Assembly: GCA_016946835.1 (NCBI GenBank)
Contig: JACVTC010000032.1
Coordinates: 1,080,501-1,144,500, forward strand
Origin: Neocallimastix lanati (nom. inval.)
Taxonomy: Eukaryota > Neocallimastigomycota > Neocallimastigomycetes > Neocallimastigales > Neocallimastigaceae
Direction: 5' to 3'
Length of the DNA: 64,000 bases
The position numbers and the translations under genes are program-made. The notes beneath the pieces are model-generated. The model saw nothing but the letters and a program-made list of their open reading frames with translations, had not been told where the DNA came from and did not search any database. Shown piece after piece: positions 24,601-35,286 of this stretch; the stretch's first letter is position 1; every line of letters starts with the position of its first letter.

Positions 24601-26637
24601 ATGCTAGCACATCCTTTACATAAACTTTTAAGAAAAAATGTTACTTTTAGGTGGAATAATGAACAACAAGAAGCCTTTAATGCCTTAAAACATCTTTTTA
24701 CCTCTGCTCCTGTGTTAATTTTTCCAAATCTAGGTATTCCTTTTGTATTAGAAACAGATTCCAGTAATTTCGCAATTGGTGCTATTCTTTCTCAAGTCTC
24801 TCCATCCGATAACAAACTTCATCCTATAGCTTATTTCTCTAGATCTCTTCTTGGTTCTGAAAGAAACTATCCGATATACGATAAGGAACTACTTGCTATT
24901 GTTAACTCTTTAGAACATTGGAGACACCTCCTCAAAGGAACTTCGGAACCTTTTACTATATACTCTGACCACAGAAATCTACTCTTTCAAAAAAAGCCTG
25001 AAAAGATGACTCAGAGATTGGTTCGTTGGTCACTTTTTCTTTCTGAATTTAACCTTATTATTAAATATCGCTCTGGTTCTTCAAATGGCAAACCGGATTC
25101 CCTTTCTCGCCGTCCTGATTATATTTCTTCAATTTCTTCTGATGATGTGCCTTTCACAGTACTTAAACCAGAAAACTTTTGTGCTGTTGCTACGTCGATT
25201 TCTTCTTTTAGTGATGAAATCCTTTCTTCTTATAAATATGACGAATTTTATTGCAATATTTGTAACTATTTAGATAATCCTAAATCTCCAATTCCTCATC
25301 CACAAATAGATAAATTTACTATAAGTAACAGTTTCCTTTTATTTAATAATAAAATTTATATCCCACCTAAATGCCGTTCTTTCATCCTCAAGATTTGTCA
25401 TGACTCTCCAGCTGCAGGACACTTTGGTATTAAGAAAACTTCCTCTCTCATATCTCGTGATTTCTGGTGGCCTTCTCTCAATTCTGATGTTGCTGATTAT
25501 GTTCGTTCTTGCGAAACTTGCTCTCGTTCAAAGCCTTCTCGTCATAAGCCTTATGGATTCCTTAAACCTCTTGCCATTGCTGATCGTCCTTGGTCATCTA
25601 TTTCAATGGATTATATTACGGATCTCCCTTCATCTAATGGGTTCACATGTATTCTTGTTGTTATTGATCGATTAACTAAAATGGGTCATTTTATTGCTTT
25701 TGCTGGTATTCCTTCTGCTGAAGAAACTGCTATTGCTTTCATTAATGGTGTCTTTTGTCTTCATGGACTTCCTACCGAAATTATTTCCGATCGTGGCTCA
25801 CAATTCACTTCTAAATTTTGGAAAGCTGTTTGCCATACTTTATCTGTTGATCTTAAATTTTCTTCTCCCTTTCACCATCAAACGAACGGCCAAACGGAGA
25901 GAGTGAACTCCGTTATTGAACAATATTTAAGATGTTTCTCTAACTATAAAGGAACCAATTGGAGTAAATTTATAAAGTTAGCTGAATTTAGTTACAACAA
26001 CGCAATCCAAGAATCTGCAAAACAGTCACCCTTTTTCTTGAATTATGGTTATCATCCCAAATATTCACCTGTTATTCCAAATCAAGTTAATGTTCCTAGA
26101 GCTGAAGAATTTACCCGAAATCTAAACGAGTTAATAGAAGAATTAAAAGTAAATCTCAAACAAGCAAACGAAACACAGAAGAAATTTGCAGACAAATACA
26201 GAAGCAAACCACCCGATTTCAAAGTTAATGACAAGGTTTGGTTAGATAGTTCTCTAATACTTCGCTCTGGTAATAAGAAATTTAATCCTCGTAAATTAGG
26301 ACCTTTTAAGATAATGAAGAAAGTCTCCGAAGTTTCGTCTAAATTGAAACTACCTAAAAACATTAAAATTCATCCTGTTGTGCACGTATCTAGTTTAGAA
26401 CCCTATTACGAAGATAATAAATTCAAAAGAAAGCAATCTCCTCCACCTCCAATTATTGTAAATGATAATGAAGAATACGAAGTCGAAGAAATCTTGGATC
26501 AACGAAAACATTACGGAAAGATTCAGCACTTGATAAAATGGAAAGGATATCCTCTAAGTGAATCGTCATGGGAGCCCGAAGAAAACTTGAATTGTCCTGA
26601 ACTTTTAAAGGAGTTTAAAAATTCTCATAAATATTAA
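21624..26637 (+). pseudogene. Family F chromovirus gag-pol, gag split by a solo LTR
   Basis: Translation starts at ATG 21624 (MEESNIFDTA) and is broken at 21764 by a D solo LTR; the frame resumes at 22543 after the duplicated ATAAG and stays open for over 1,350 codons. Domains: Gag, zinc knuckle CLYCGSPTHSIKDC (about 23080-23120), protease DSGSCYNL (about 23285), reverse transcriptase with YIDDI (about 24310), RNase H (ETDSSNFAIG, about 24750), integrase HHCC and DDE (SDRGSQF about 25790; NGQTERVN about 25890), a GPF/Y-like HPVVHVSSLEP region and a C-terminal chromodomain (IKWKGYPLSESSWEPEENL, about 26535-26590) ending at 26637. Chromodomains of this class are thought to direct integration to marked chromatin. 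Apart from the split gag no stop codon is seen. Confidence 0.93.
21765..22537 (-). repeat. D-family solo LTR inside F gag, TSD ATAAG
   Basis: On the minus strand it starts TGTAAAGATATT and aligns with the LTR at 17647-18418. ATAAG flanks it at 21760-21764 and 22538-22542. Its other end reads TATAAAG instead of TGTAAAG, a G-to-A change in the terminal dinucleotide. It is the youngest layer of a three-deep nest. Confidence 0.9.
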
Positions 26638-26866
26638 CTCATTTATTTATAAATTAAATGTAATAAAATTGTCTTGTATATAGTTTAATTTAATCTAATA
26701 GTTTAAATTAATATGTAAATAATTTATTCTAGTTTAATACATTAAATTAGTTTGTAAATAGTTTATTTTAGTTAAATTTAATAGCTTTAGATTAATTTAT
26801 AGATATTTAAAATAAATATAATTAAAAATTTGATTCGTCTGGTATCCGAATCCTCAAGCGGGACCA

Positions 26867-27269
26867 TGTAACGGATCACAGAAATAAATAATATATTTTA
26901 GTGTTTAACACTTAATAATTTATAGCTAAGTTCGTGAGTTCGAATCCGAACATTTACCTTAAAAATTTTTATAATTTTTATTTATTTAATATTATTAAAA
27001 TATTTTAGTTTATAATTATTTGACTGGTTTAAATTATAAAAATTTAATTCATAAAAATTTAATTAATTTATTTAATTGAAAAAAAATATAAATATCTCAA
27101 AAAATTTCATATAAAATTTATAAATCGTGTTTTTATTAAAAAATTAATAATTAATAAATTATTATTTAACACCAACCTTTTGATTCAAGATTTGTGTTTA
27201 ATAATAAGTTTTATTTTATTAGGTTATTAATTTAAATTCTTGTTTCTTATTGTTAAGCACAGCTTTACA
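26867..27269 (+). repeat. Family F 3' LTR
   Basis: Same as the 5' LTR apart from four substitutions. Preceded by CTCAAGCGGGACCA, which would serve as polypurine-type tract, and followed by TSD TAAAA. Confidence 0.95.
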
Positions 27270-27274
27270 TAAAA

Positions 27275-28425
27275 TAAAAGATACTCATTTTTTATTAAAT
27301 AAATTGAAAGAACTTTCTCAAAAATCAAAGGAACAAATGAAAAATTATAAAACTAATGAAAATAATAAAAACGTTAATGATAAGGTATTATTAAAATTAA
27401 ATTTTAAAAGATTCTTGAGTGATCCTTGTGTATATATCAAGAAAGATGAAAATAATAATATTAAGTGTTTATTAACAGTTTATGTAGATGATATAATTGT
27501 AGCTGGTACTTCAGAAGAAGTAAATAAAACAAAATCTTTAATAAAAGAAAAATTTGAAGCAACTGATGTAGGTGAAGTTGATTATATTATAGGTATAAAA
27601 TTTGTTAAATACAAAGATGGTTATTTTATACACCAAAAGAAATATTAAGAAGATATATTAAATAAATTTGAAATAAACAAATTTAAACCTACTTCAAACA
27701 TGATTCCAATCGAAAATAATATATTAAAATCAAAGAAATTTAATCCAACAAAATACAAACAAGCAATTGGATCCTTATTGTACTTAGCTATAAGTACGAG
27801 ACCTGATATCCTATTTACAATAAGTAGAGCTTCAAGAAAATCCAAAGATCCCACCTATGAAGATTGGTATAATGTAATAAAAATTTTTAGATATCTAAAA
27901 GGTAAGCCTGATTATGGAATTAAATTTACATATAATAATAAACTCGAGTTTAAAGTCTACGTAGACGCATATTTAGGTGGAGATAAAGATACTAGAAGAT
28001 CTACTACAGGATTCTTGATGTTAATAAATTCAGCTCCTACAAGTTGGTATTCTAAACTCCAACATTGTGTTTCCGTTTCTACCGCAGAAAGCGAATATTA
28101 TGGTATACATGAATGTGCAAGACATTGTCTTTGGTACAGAATCATTTTTAAGGAACTTGGATTGAATAATAACAGTATAACAATAAATACTGACAATAAA
28201 GCCGCTATTTATAACTGCGAAAACGAAACAATTAATCCGAAGTCTAAGCATATCGATTTAAGATATCATAGCATAAGGGAGTTAATAAAAGAAAAATATA
28301 TAAATTTGAAATATGTTAAATCCGAATATAATTTATCAGACGGATTTACAAAGTATTTAAATACTACTTTGATGAATAAATTCAGAGAAAACATTCTCAC
28401 TAGCTTTAAGGATCTTAAACTTTAG
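27275..28425 (+). pseudogene. Ty1/copia element C: reverse transcriptase end and RNase H (right part)
   Basis: It continues the frame of 20638. It contains the reverse transcriptase motif YVDDIIVAG (about 27480-27505), the IGSLLYLAISTRPDI region, then RNase H (STAESEYYG, TDNKAAI, KHIDLRYHSIRE, DGFTK) and stops at 28423-28425. One in-frame TAA at 27645-27647 (HQKKY-stop-EDIL) interrupts it. The N-terminal two-thirds of reverse transcriptase is absent: sequence goes from the Asn-rich linker straight to a segment just upstream of SDPCVYIKK. The element was therefore internally deleted before or apart from the F insertion. Confidence 0.88.
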
Positions 28426-28431
28426 GGGGAA

Positions 28432-28668
28432 TGTTAGAAATATAGTTTAATATCTTAAATAATCAACAATATTTTGGTATATTTAACTTAGATTAGTATA
28501 TTTATTTATATTTAATTATAAATTAAATATGTATGTTATGTAGATGTATGAGGCGCATGCCTGATATACATCAGAGTTTTACATGTATAAACAAATATAG
28601 TTAAATTAAATTTTTAAGAAATGTAAATGATTATAATCATATAATTAAAATTAAAATAACCTTTAACA
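28432..28668 (+). repeat. Copia C 3' LTR
   Basis: TGTTAGAAATATAG...ACCTTTAACA, preceded by the polypurine tract TTTAGGGGGAA. It contains a TATAAATTAAAT-like AT patch. The 237-bp length is at the short end for copia LTRs. Confidence 0.8.
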
Positions 28669-29084
28669 AAAATATAATTATTCACTTAATAAATTTTAAG
28701 AAAAAAAATTACAAATTAATAATACAACAAAATAGTATCATATAACTATTAATTTAAAAAGCCTCAAAATTTGATACATCACGTGAAAAAATTGGCGTTT
28801 TGGACCTCTCCCTTATTTAATTATTATTTATTTAATTATTAAAAAACAAGCCACACATGAAAACTTCATATTGGAAAATAGGGGGGGTGTCATTTCGAAA
28901 ATTTTTATTACATAAATTTGTATTTTGTTGTAGTGCATTTCGGAAAACATGGCGTATTATAATGTAATAAATAAATAAATGAATAAATAAATTATAAATG
29001 AATAAATAAATTTTTAAATAATAATAAAAATTGTTGTTTATTAAAGATTTTTATTAATAAGTTTTATTTATATAAAATATAAAT
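28669..29084. other. Gene-free AT-rich stretch
   Basis: No coding region is seen. A G-run (ATAGGGGGGGTGTC, about 28878) and the GGCGTTTTGGACC patch (about 28792) stand out but have no assignable function. Confidence 0.4.
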
Positions 29085-29248
29085 AGGTAATTACGAAGAT
29101 TTAACGTAGTAAAATTTACATGTATTTATACTAAAATGTGGCTTGTTCTAGATTATTATTAATTAATTACATTATATTAAATATATATTAAAATTATATT
29201 ATCATTAATCTAGAATTGTTTTAATATATAAATTCACATATTGTAACA
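29085..29248 (-). repeat. Copia J LTR (3' LTR, approximate end)
   Basis: On the minus strand it begins TGTTACAATATG directly after the polypurine tract AGAGGGGAA and contains CTAGAACAAGCCACA and TATAAATACATGTAA, shared with 5521-5697. The distal end is not defined. Confidence 0.55.
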
Positions 29249-29532
29249 TTCCCCTCTAAACTTAAATTATTTAAAATAATTTTAGTTTGAATTATTTAGA
29301 TATAAAATAAATAAATTTATATAAATATTAAATAAAATTTAATGTATTAATTTCAATAGATTTATGAAAATAAATTTTGAATTAATGTGATTTATAAAAA
29401 ATTTTATCTGTAAATTTTTTCATTTTCGATCCATTTATATTTTTAGTTAATGCATCAGCAAGCATTTCATTAGTGTTTATATTCTAATTTTATTCTATTA
29501 TTTATAATATTATCTTTATTAAAATAATATTT
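29249..29532 (-). pseudogene. Copia J pol C-terminus, degenerate
   Basis: Minus-strand translation gives IKLEYK, then after a one-base frame change NEMLADALTKNINGSKMKKF, the typical end of copia RNase H, followed by the polypurine tract and LTR. Everything upstream is lost; at about 29533 it abuts a family A solo LTR. Confidence 0.7.
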
Positions 29533-30047
29533 TTATAACAAAATATTATAATAAATATAACACTCAAAAACAAAAATTATTTATTTTTTTTTTATTTTAA
29601 ATATTTTATTATTTATATTTATTATAATACTAAAAACCGCAAGGGTTGATATAGTATTAATATTAAAAAAAGTTTTATTAAAAAATTAAGTTTTATTAGC
29701 TAAAAAATTAAAATAAAAAACACAAAGAAAAGAATATTTTTTAATAAGAATTTTACTCATATTTATATTTTTTTCAAAAGTTAAAGTTATTAAAAAATAA
29801 AAATAAAAGTTTCTAAAAAGTTCTTAAAAATCGAAAAATTTAGAAAAAATATAAAACAATAGAATTAAGAATTTAATAGAATAAATTTTAATTAATTAAA
29901 CACAAGAATTATCAAGAAATTCTAGTAATTTCTTGAACTATAATTATCTTCTAGATATTTTTTAGAATAAAACTATAAAATAATAATAAATGTGAATCGA
30001 ACCCTAAGTAGTTTGATTCATGGTATTAGTTACTAACAACTATACCA
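29533..30047 (-). repeat. Family A solo LTR
   Basis: It matches the LTRs at 2823-3347 and 47502-48046, ending ACTATACCA on the plus strand. No A-family internal sequence adjoins it. AAAATAATATTTTT occurs at both edges (about 29519-29532 and from 30047), but the right-hand copy is also present after the other two LTRs, so it is not a safe TSD. Confidence 0.7.
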
Positions 30048-30062
30048 AAAATAATATTTTTT

Positions 30063-30808
30063 AAATTTTGATAAAAGATGAAATTTATAATTTAAAATTA
30101 ATTAATAAACTAAAATTAATAATTTATAATAATAATTTACTAAACTATAAAATTATAAATAATTATTATAAAAAGTTAGTATTTTCAAATAAAATTTTAA
30201 AATTAATAAAAGAACAATGTAAATTTAAATAATTAATATAGAAATTAAATTTAAATAATTTTATTATGTAAAATATATTTTATTACATAAATATTTGTTA
30301 TTATTTGATATAATTAGTAAATAGTTATTTTATTTTAAAGACTTAAAACTAATTCTTTTTTTTTTTTAATAGAAAATAAGACTTTAAATAGAATTAAAAT
30401 AGTAATACTTTTTCTTTTTTTAATATTTCTAAAAGATATAAATAGTAATTAAATTAGATAGTTAATTATATAGTTTAATCTTAACGAAAATTATAAAAAC
30501 ATGTAATAATTCTTATTTAAAAGAACAACATTTTTGTTAACATTTTTGTTTATCAAAACTTGTTCAATAAATACTTATTTTATCTTATTTAAATTTAAAA
30601 GTATTTATTTAATATTATAAATTTAAAATTAAATAAAAATTAATATTTAAAAATTAAATAAAATTTATGTATTAAAATAACTTCATTGTTTCTAATAAAT
30701 CAATTTTAAAAAGTTTTATAATAAAATATATTTTAATTATCTTAAAATTTATAACTTTGATAAAGAGTTATTAATAAACTAAAGTAAGTTATTAATAATT
30801 TCTCATCA
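30063..30808 (+). repeat. Copia H 5' LTR
   Basis: It ends CTCATCA immediately before the primer-binding-like TTTTGGTGGAGAATCC, and its inner blocks (TAGTTTAATC...AAAAACATG) resemble 6085-6761 and about 33500-34175. The left end is uncertain because it follows the A solo LTR. Confidence 0.5.
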
Positions 30809-31256
30809 AATTTTGGTGGAGAATCCTAAAAAACGGCCGGTGAAGGTTATGTATTATTTTCAAATAGTGGTAAGATATTTGAAAATTAATTATATGAAAT
30901 AAAGTTAATATAAAATTTACTGTTATAGTTTAAATCTAACTAAAATAACTATAAACTAAAAATTAAATTTAACGATCTAAATATATTGAAATACATTATT
31001 GAAATATATTTAGTAAATTACTACACATATTAATTAATAGAAAATAATTATATTGTTAAAATATAATAGTATAATATTATATAATATATTAAAAAAAAAA
31101 AAAAAAAAAATAAAAAAAAAAAAAATATAAAATTAATTTTATAATAAATATTATAAATAAATTAAAAATATTCTATTCAAAAATTGAAAATATATATATA
31201 GAATAAATATATATAAATAATATAATAGTAAATATCAAAATAATTAAATAAAAATA

Positions 31257-31295
<39 letters not shown>

Positions 31296-31603
31296 TATAT
31301 ATATAATAATATTAAAATAATATAATAATATTTAAAATAATTTAAAATAATTTAAAATAATTTAAAATAATATTTAAATAATTTAAAATAACTTAAAATA
31401 ATTTAAAATAATATTTAAAGTAACTTAAAATAATAATTCAAAACAATTTAAAATAATTTAAAATAAAATAAATATAAAATATATAGATAATATATAGAAA
31501 GTATAAAGTAACATATATAATACTTATTACATAAATATAATAATTAACTAATAAACTAATAAATATAATATAATAATAATAATATAAAATTAAATATAAA
31601 TTC

Positions 31604-31662
<59 letters not shown>

Positions 31663-31770
31663 TAATTCATCATTAGAATAATAATAGTATTAATAATAAT
31701 TAAAATAATAATAGAAAATCACATATTTATATATATATATAAAAATAATAATAATAATAATTTTTAAGAA
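30809..31770 (+). other. Copia H primer-binding site and leader with long A-tracts
   Basis: TGGTGGAGAATCC at 30814-30826 is the primer-binding candidate. The leader contains runs of about 33 A (31260-31292) and 47 A (31605-31651) plus a TTTAAAATAA repeat (about 31321-31460). No ORF is present before the gag start. Confidence 0.55.
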
Positions 31771-32441
31771 ATGGAAAGTCAAACAAAAATTATTACATTC
31801 AACAGACTCCCAATATTGGGCAATTCTAAGGTTTCATTTGACGAGTGGAAGTTCTCCTTCGACCACTGGTGTAAGACGTTTAAAGTAACTGAAGAATCTG
31901 AAAAAGTAGATTACCTTTTTGCAGTTACTGATAAAACCGCACGTACCATAGTCTATAATTCTTTAAATAAAAAGAATCCCGATAGTTACGATACAATACT
32001 TAGTAATTTAGGAAAGCATTTTAAAAGATCTACGTCAAAAAATTCAAGAATATTAGAACTATCATCCATCACTATTAAAAAGGATGAGAGCATATCTGAT
32101 TTCGACCTAAGATTTTCTGAACTTTTAAACCTGGTTAATAAAACAGTTAATGTTTCTGAAGTCATAACAACTTCATATTACATAAACGCATTTAGAAATT
32201 GGCCAAGAATCTATGAGAGTCTAATGGAGGAAGAACCTACCACTTTAGAAGAAGCAATGAAGATTACAACAAAAAAAGAAAAGATTTTAAATCTACTCAA
32301 GGAAAACAAAGAAAATAAAGAAAGAGGATCTAGTTCTAATTCAAAAGGAAAATCTACTAATAATAACAAGAAACAAGAATCTTATCAAAATACTAGTTAC
32401 AACAAAAATCCTACAAGATATATACCATACTTTATCAATTT
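31771..32441 (+). pseudogene. Ty1/copia element H gag, interrupted
   Basis: ATG 31771 opens a Gag of the copia type (UBN2-like): LPILGNSKVSFDEWKFSFDHW, then helical segments ending EEPTTLEEAMKITTKK near residue 165 and a Lys/Asn/Ser-rich tail. At 32441 repeat B copy 2 begins; the frame runs a few codons into it and stops at 32454. Continuing across the insertion at 33456 gives only about ten codons before a stop, so the remainder of gag and all of pol are gone. No zinc knuckle is reached. The family call rests on the N-terminal pattern and upstream LTR plus primer site. Confidence 0.65.
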
Positions 32442-33455
32442 TGGTAAAGAATGAATTAATAACCTTTATTTTATTATTAATAATTCTTTACTAAATTGTA
32501 CTTTCCTATATTCTTGATAACCTAAACTTAATAATAAAATTTAATTTATTTTGATATAAATTAATTTTAACTTGTAAATAATGTAAATAAATTTTAATTA
32601 ATTATTTTATTGTTATATTATTAAATATATGTATATTAAAATACAATTGTAAATATTAAAATTATACTTTTAAGATACTAAACTATTAAAACTATTAATT
32701 AAATATTATTATAAAAATTATTATAAAATTATTAAAATTATTAATTAAATATTATTCTAAAAATTATTATAAATTATTAATATTATAAAATTATTAAAAT
32801 TATTAAATATTATTATAAAAATTTATATATTATAACTATTAAATATTATTATAAAATTATTAAGATTATTAATTAAATTTATTATTAAAAATTATTATTA
32901 AAAATTTTTACTTATTATAAAAATTATTATTTAAATATTATCAAATTTATTAATTAAATATTATAAAAATTTTATTTTATTTTGAAAATAATTACAAGTA
33001 TTATTTAAAATAATTAAAGATTATTAAATTTATTATATTAATCTTTAAAAACAATTTATTTAACTTAAAAATATCAAAAAAAATAGTAAAAACTATTTTC
33101 TATATATTTATTTTATAATTATTTTTAATTAAATTATATTTGAATATTATATTATTATATTTATAAAAATTAAAACAAAAATGAATTATTGATATAAAAT
33201 TAATTCAATAATTCTATAAAATTACTTAAATTATAAACAATTAATTATACTTTAAATTTATAAAAAAATATAAATATTGTAACAATTTCTTAAAAATTAA
33301 ATGTGTGTACTTTAAATAAAAAAAACTTTTATATTAATAAAAAAAATAAATAATTTTTAATAAAGAAAGATTTATTTTTTTAAAATCAAAGCAGGGTAAT
33401 ACCCGTCCCCCCCTGCTTGATTTTAAATATCTAAGTGTCAACCCCGAGTCTACCA
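32442..33455 (+). repeat. Repeat B copy 2, inserted in copia H gag
   Basis: It runs from TGGTAAAGAATG to GAGTCTACCA, with ATTT directly repeated at both sides (32438-32441, 33456-33459). It is inverted relative to copy 1 and includes the GC-rich hairpin AAGCAGGG...CCCTGCTT near 33385-33420. It encodes no protein. Confidence 0.65.
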
Positions 33456-34175
33456 ATTTGATAAATAACAAAATTAATAAATCTTGAAAATTTATTATAC
33501 ATAAAATCAAAACTAACCTTAGCAAAGTTTAATAATAATTTAATAAAATAAAAAAATTAATTAATTAATTAATTAAAACAAATAAATTACACTTAATAAT
33601 TACATTAATACTCAGATATGAAAGAAATATTATATATTTTTCAAAATAAAAATATTAAGATTAAATTTAAAATAAAATAATTAATTTTTATAATTAATTT
33701 TATAATTAAATAATATTTTTATAATAACAAATTAATTTAAATAACAAAATATTTTTAATTATTTTTATAATAAACAAATTTATTTATTTTATTATTAAAT
33801 ATTTATTTTATTATTAATTTTATTACTTTTATTTTATTTAATTATTCTTTTTATTTATAAATTATAAATAGTTTAATTTTAAAGAAAAATATAAATACTT
33901 GTAAATATTTCATGTAAATATTATTATTATTATTATTAATTAATTTTATAATTTTAATAATCACTTTTAATTTTTATAATGTTTAATAAATTTTAATAAA
34001 AGATTTATAAGATAAAATATTAGAAAACAAGTGTTCTAATAAACCAAATTTTTAGTGTTATTTTTAATAAAACATTTTTAATTCATAAATAACTTATACA
34101 GTTATTATTAAAATAAATTGAAATTATCACTTTTTAATTCTATATTAAAATTAAGATAATTTCTAAAATTTATCA
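33456..34175 (+). repeat. H-type copia LTR (element I), right part
   Basis: From about 33500 the sequence resembles the LTR at 30063-30808 and 6085-6761, ending TTTATCA at 34175. It is followed, once the G insertions are removed, by AATTTTGGTAAAGAAC at 41482 onward, the expected place of a primer-binding site. The left border is unclear. Confidence 0.45.
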
Positions 34176-34181
34176 AATTTT

Positions 34182-35044
34182 TGTAAGAATCTATAATTAT
34201 TTGCTAACAAATAATTATATTTTCTTAGTTAAGTTATTATAACTATAACTTTATTTAATTACATATAATATTTATTAAATTTATTTAATTTAATTTTAAA
34301 TATTCATTAATTTAACAAAATTTATTTAATTAATTTTAAATAATATATTTACAATATGTTAAATTCTCTACTGTAACTAATGTATTTTGTATTGTATTTT
34401 ATTCTGTATTTTATAATGTATTCTGTATTTTATTAACTATTTAATTTTATATTTTTAATATAAGGATAAATTATATGATCGAAATATCTTTTATTATTTT
34501 ATTCTTTTATTTTCGATCATTAGATTAGATTAGAAAATCGGTTAATTAAGATTTTTTCCAATTACTTTTTAGAAGTAATCGGTTTTACTTAATTAATGCG
34601 ATGATCGATATGGATAGAATATCGATCGAAAACTTATCTAGGTTTTTCTATCTAATCTTTTCCTAGATAAGAGATTTGTTAAGATTAGAAAACCCTTTCT
34701 TATTTAACCTTATTTTCATAAAAAAATATAAATAAGGCTCTTGAGTTCTCTTTGAGAAATCAAGAGTTATTATTATAAAAAACATAGTTATAATAGTAAC
34801 AATTTTATATTTTTAACTTTAATAAATTAATAAAAATATTTTATTCAAAAACATATTTTTAAAATCGATTTATACAAACAATTCTTCTCTTACTTTTTGT
34901 GTTATTATTATAATTAATTTTATAATAAACTCTACTCTAAAGGTAAAAAAATTTATTTTATTTTATTTTCTCAACTTAATGAATTAGTTGTTAAGTTGTA
35001 GTTAATAATTCTATTTTGAGTTAGTTCTTAATAGAATTATTACA
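34182..35044 (-). repeat. G-family solo LTR, inverted, TSD ATTTT
   Basis: It is the reverse complement of 40604-41481 across its whole length. ATTTT flanks it at 34177-34181 and 35045-35049. It lies six bases from the complete G element, in the opposite orientation, with overlapping target duplications. Confidence 0.93.
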
Positions 35045-35050
35045 ATTTTG

Positions 35051-35274
35051 TGTAATAATACAATACAAAATACATTAGTTACAGTAGAGAATTTAACATA
35101 TTGTAAATATATTATTTAAAATTAATTAAATAAATTTTGTTAAATTAATGAATATTTAAAATTAAATTAAATAAATTTAATAAATATTATATGTAATTAA
35201 ATAAAGTTATAGTTATAATAACTTAACTAAGAAAATATAATTATTTGTTAGCAAATAATTATAGATTCTTACAT
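35051..35274 (-). repeat. Family G 3' LTR, internally deleted
   Basis: On the plus strand the first nine bases (TGTAATAAT) match the LTR start at 40604, then the sequence jumps to ACAATACAAAATACATTAG, which lies near 41274 in the 5' LTR, and continues to the TTCTTACA end. Short AAT homology at the join suggests slippage or a reverse-transcription jump. Confidence 0.9.
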
Positions 35275-35286
35275 TGATCTGTTTAA

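Larger units (their letters stand above)
20639..27269 (+). mobile_element. Complete Ty3/gypsy chromovirus F inserted in copia C
   Basis: It is bounded by 403-bp LTRs (20639-21041 and 26867-27269) that differ at only four positions by eye, and by the TSD TAAAA (20634-20638, 27270-27274). Removing element and one TSD restores the copia reading frame. The near-identity of the LTRs means a recent insertion, younger than copia C. Its gag is interrupted by a D-family solo LTR, so the element is no longer functional even though pol is open. Confidence 0.96.

Noticed and set aside
23309..25906. Several 60-110 codon ORFs overlapping the F pol on the plus strand.
   Set aside because: All are alternative-frame shadows, rich in Leu and Ile, of the long gag-pol frame. 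The same applies to minus-strand ORFs within A and G pol.
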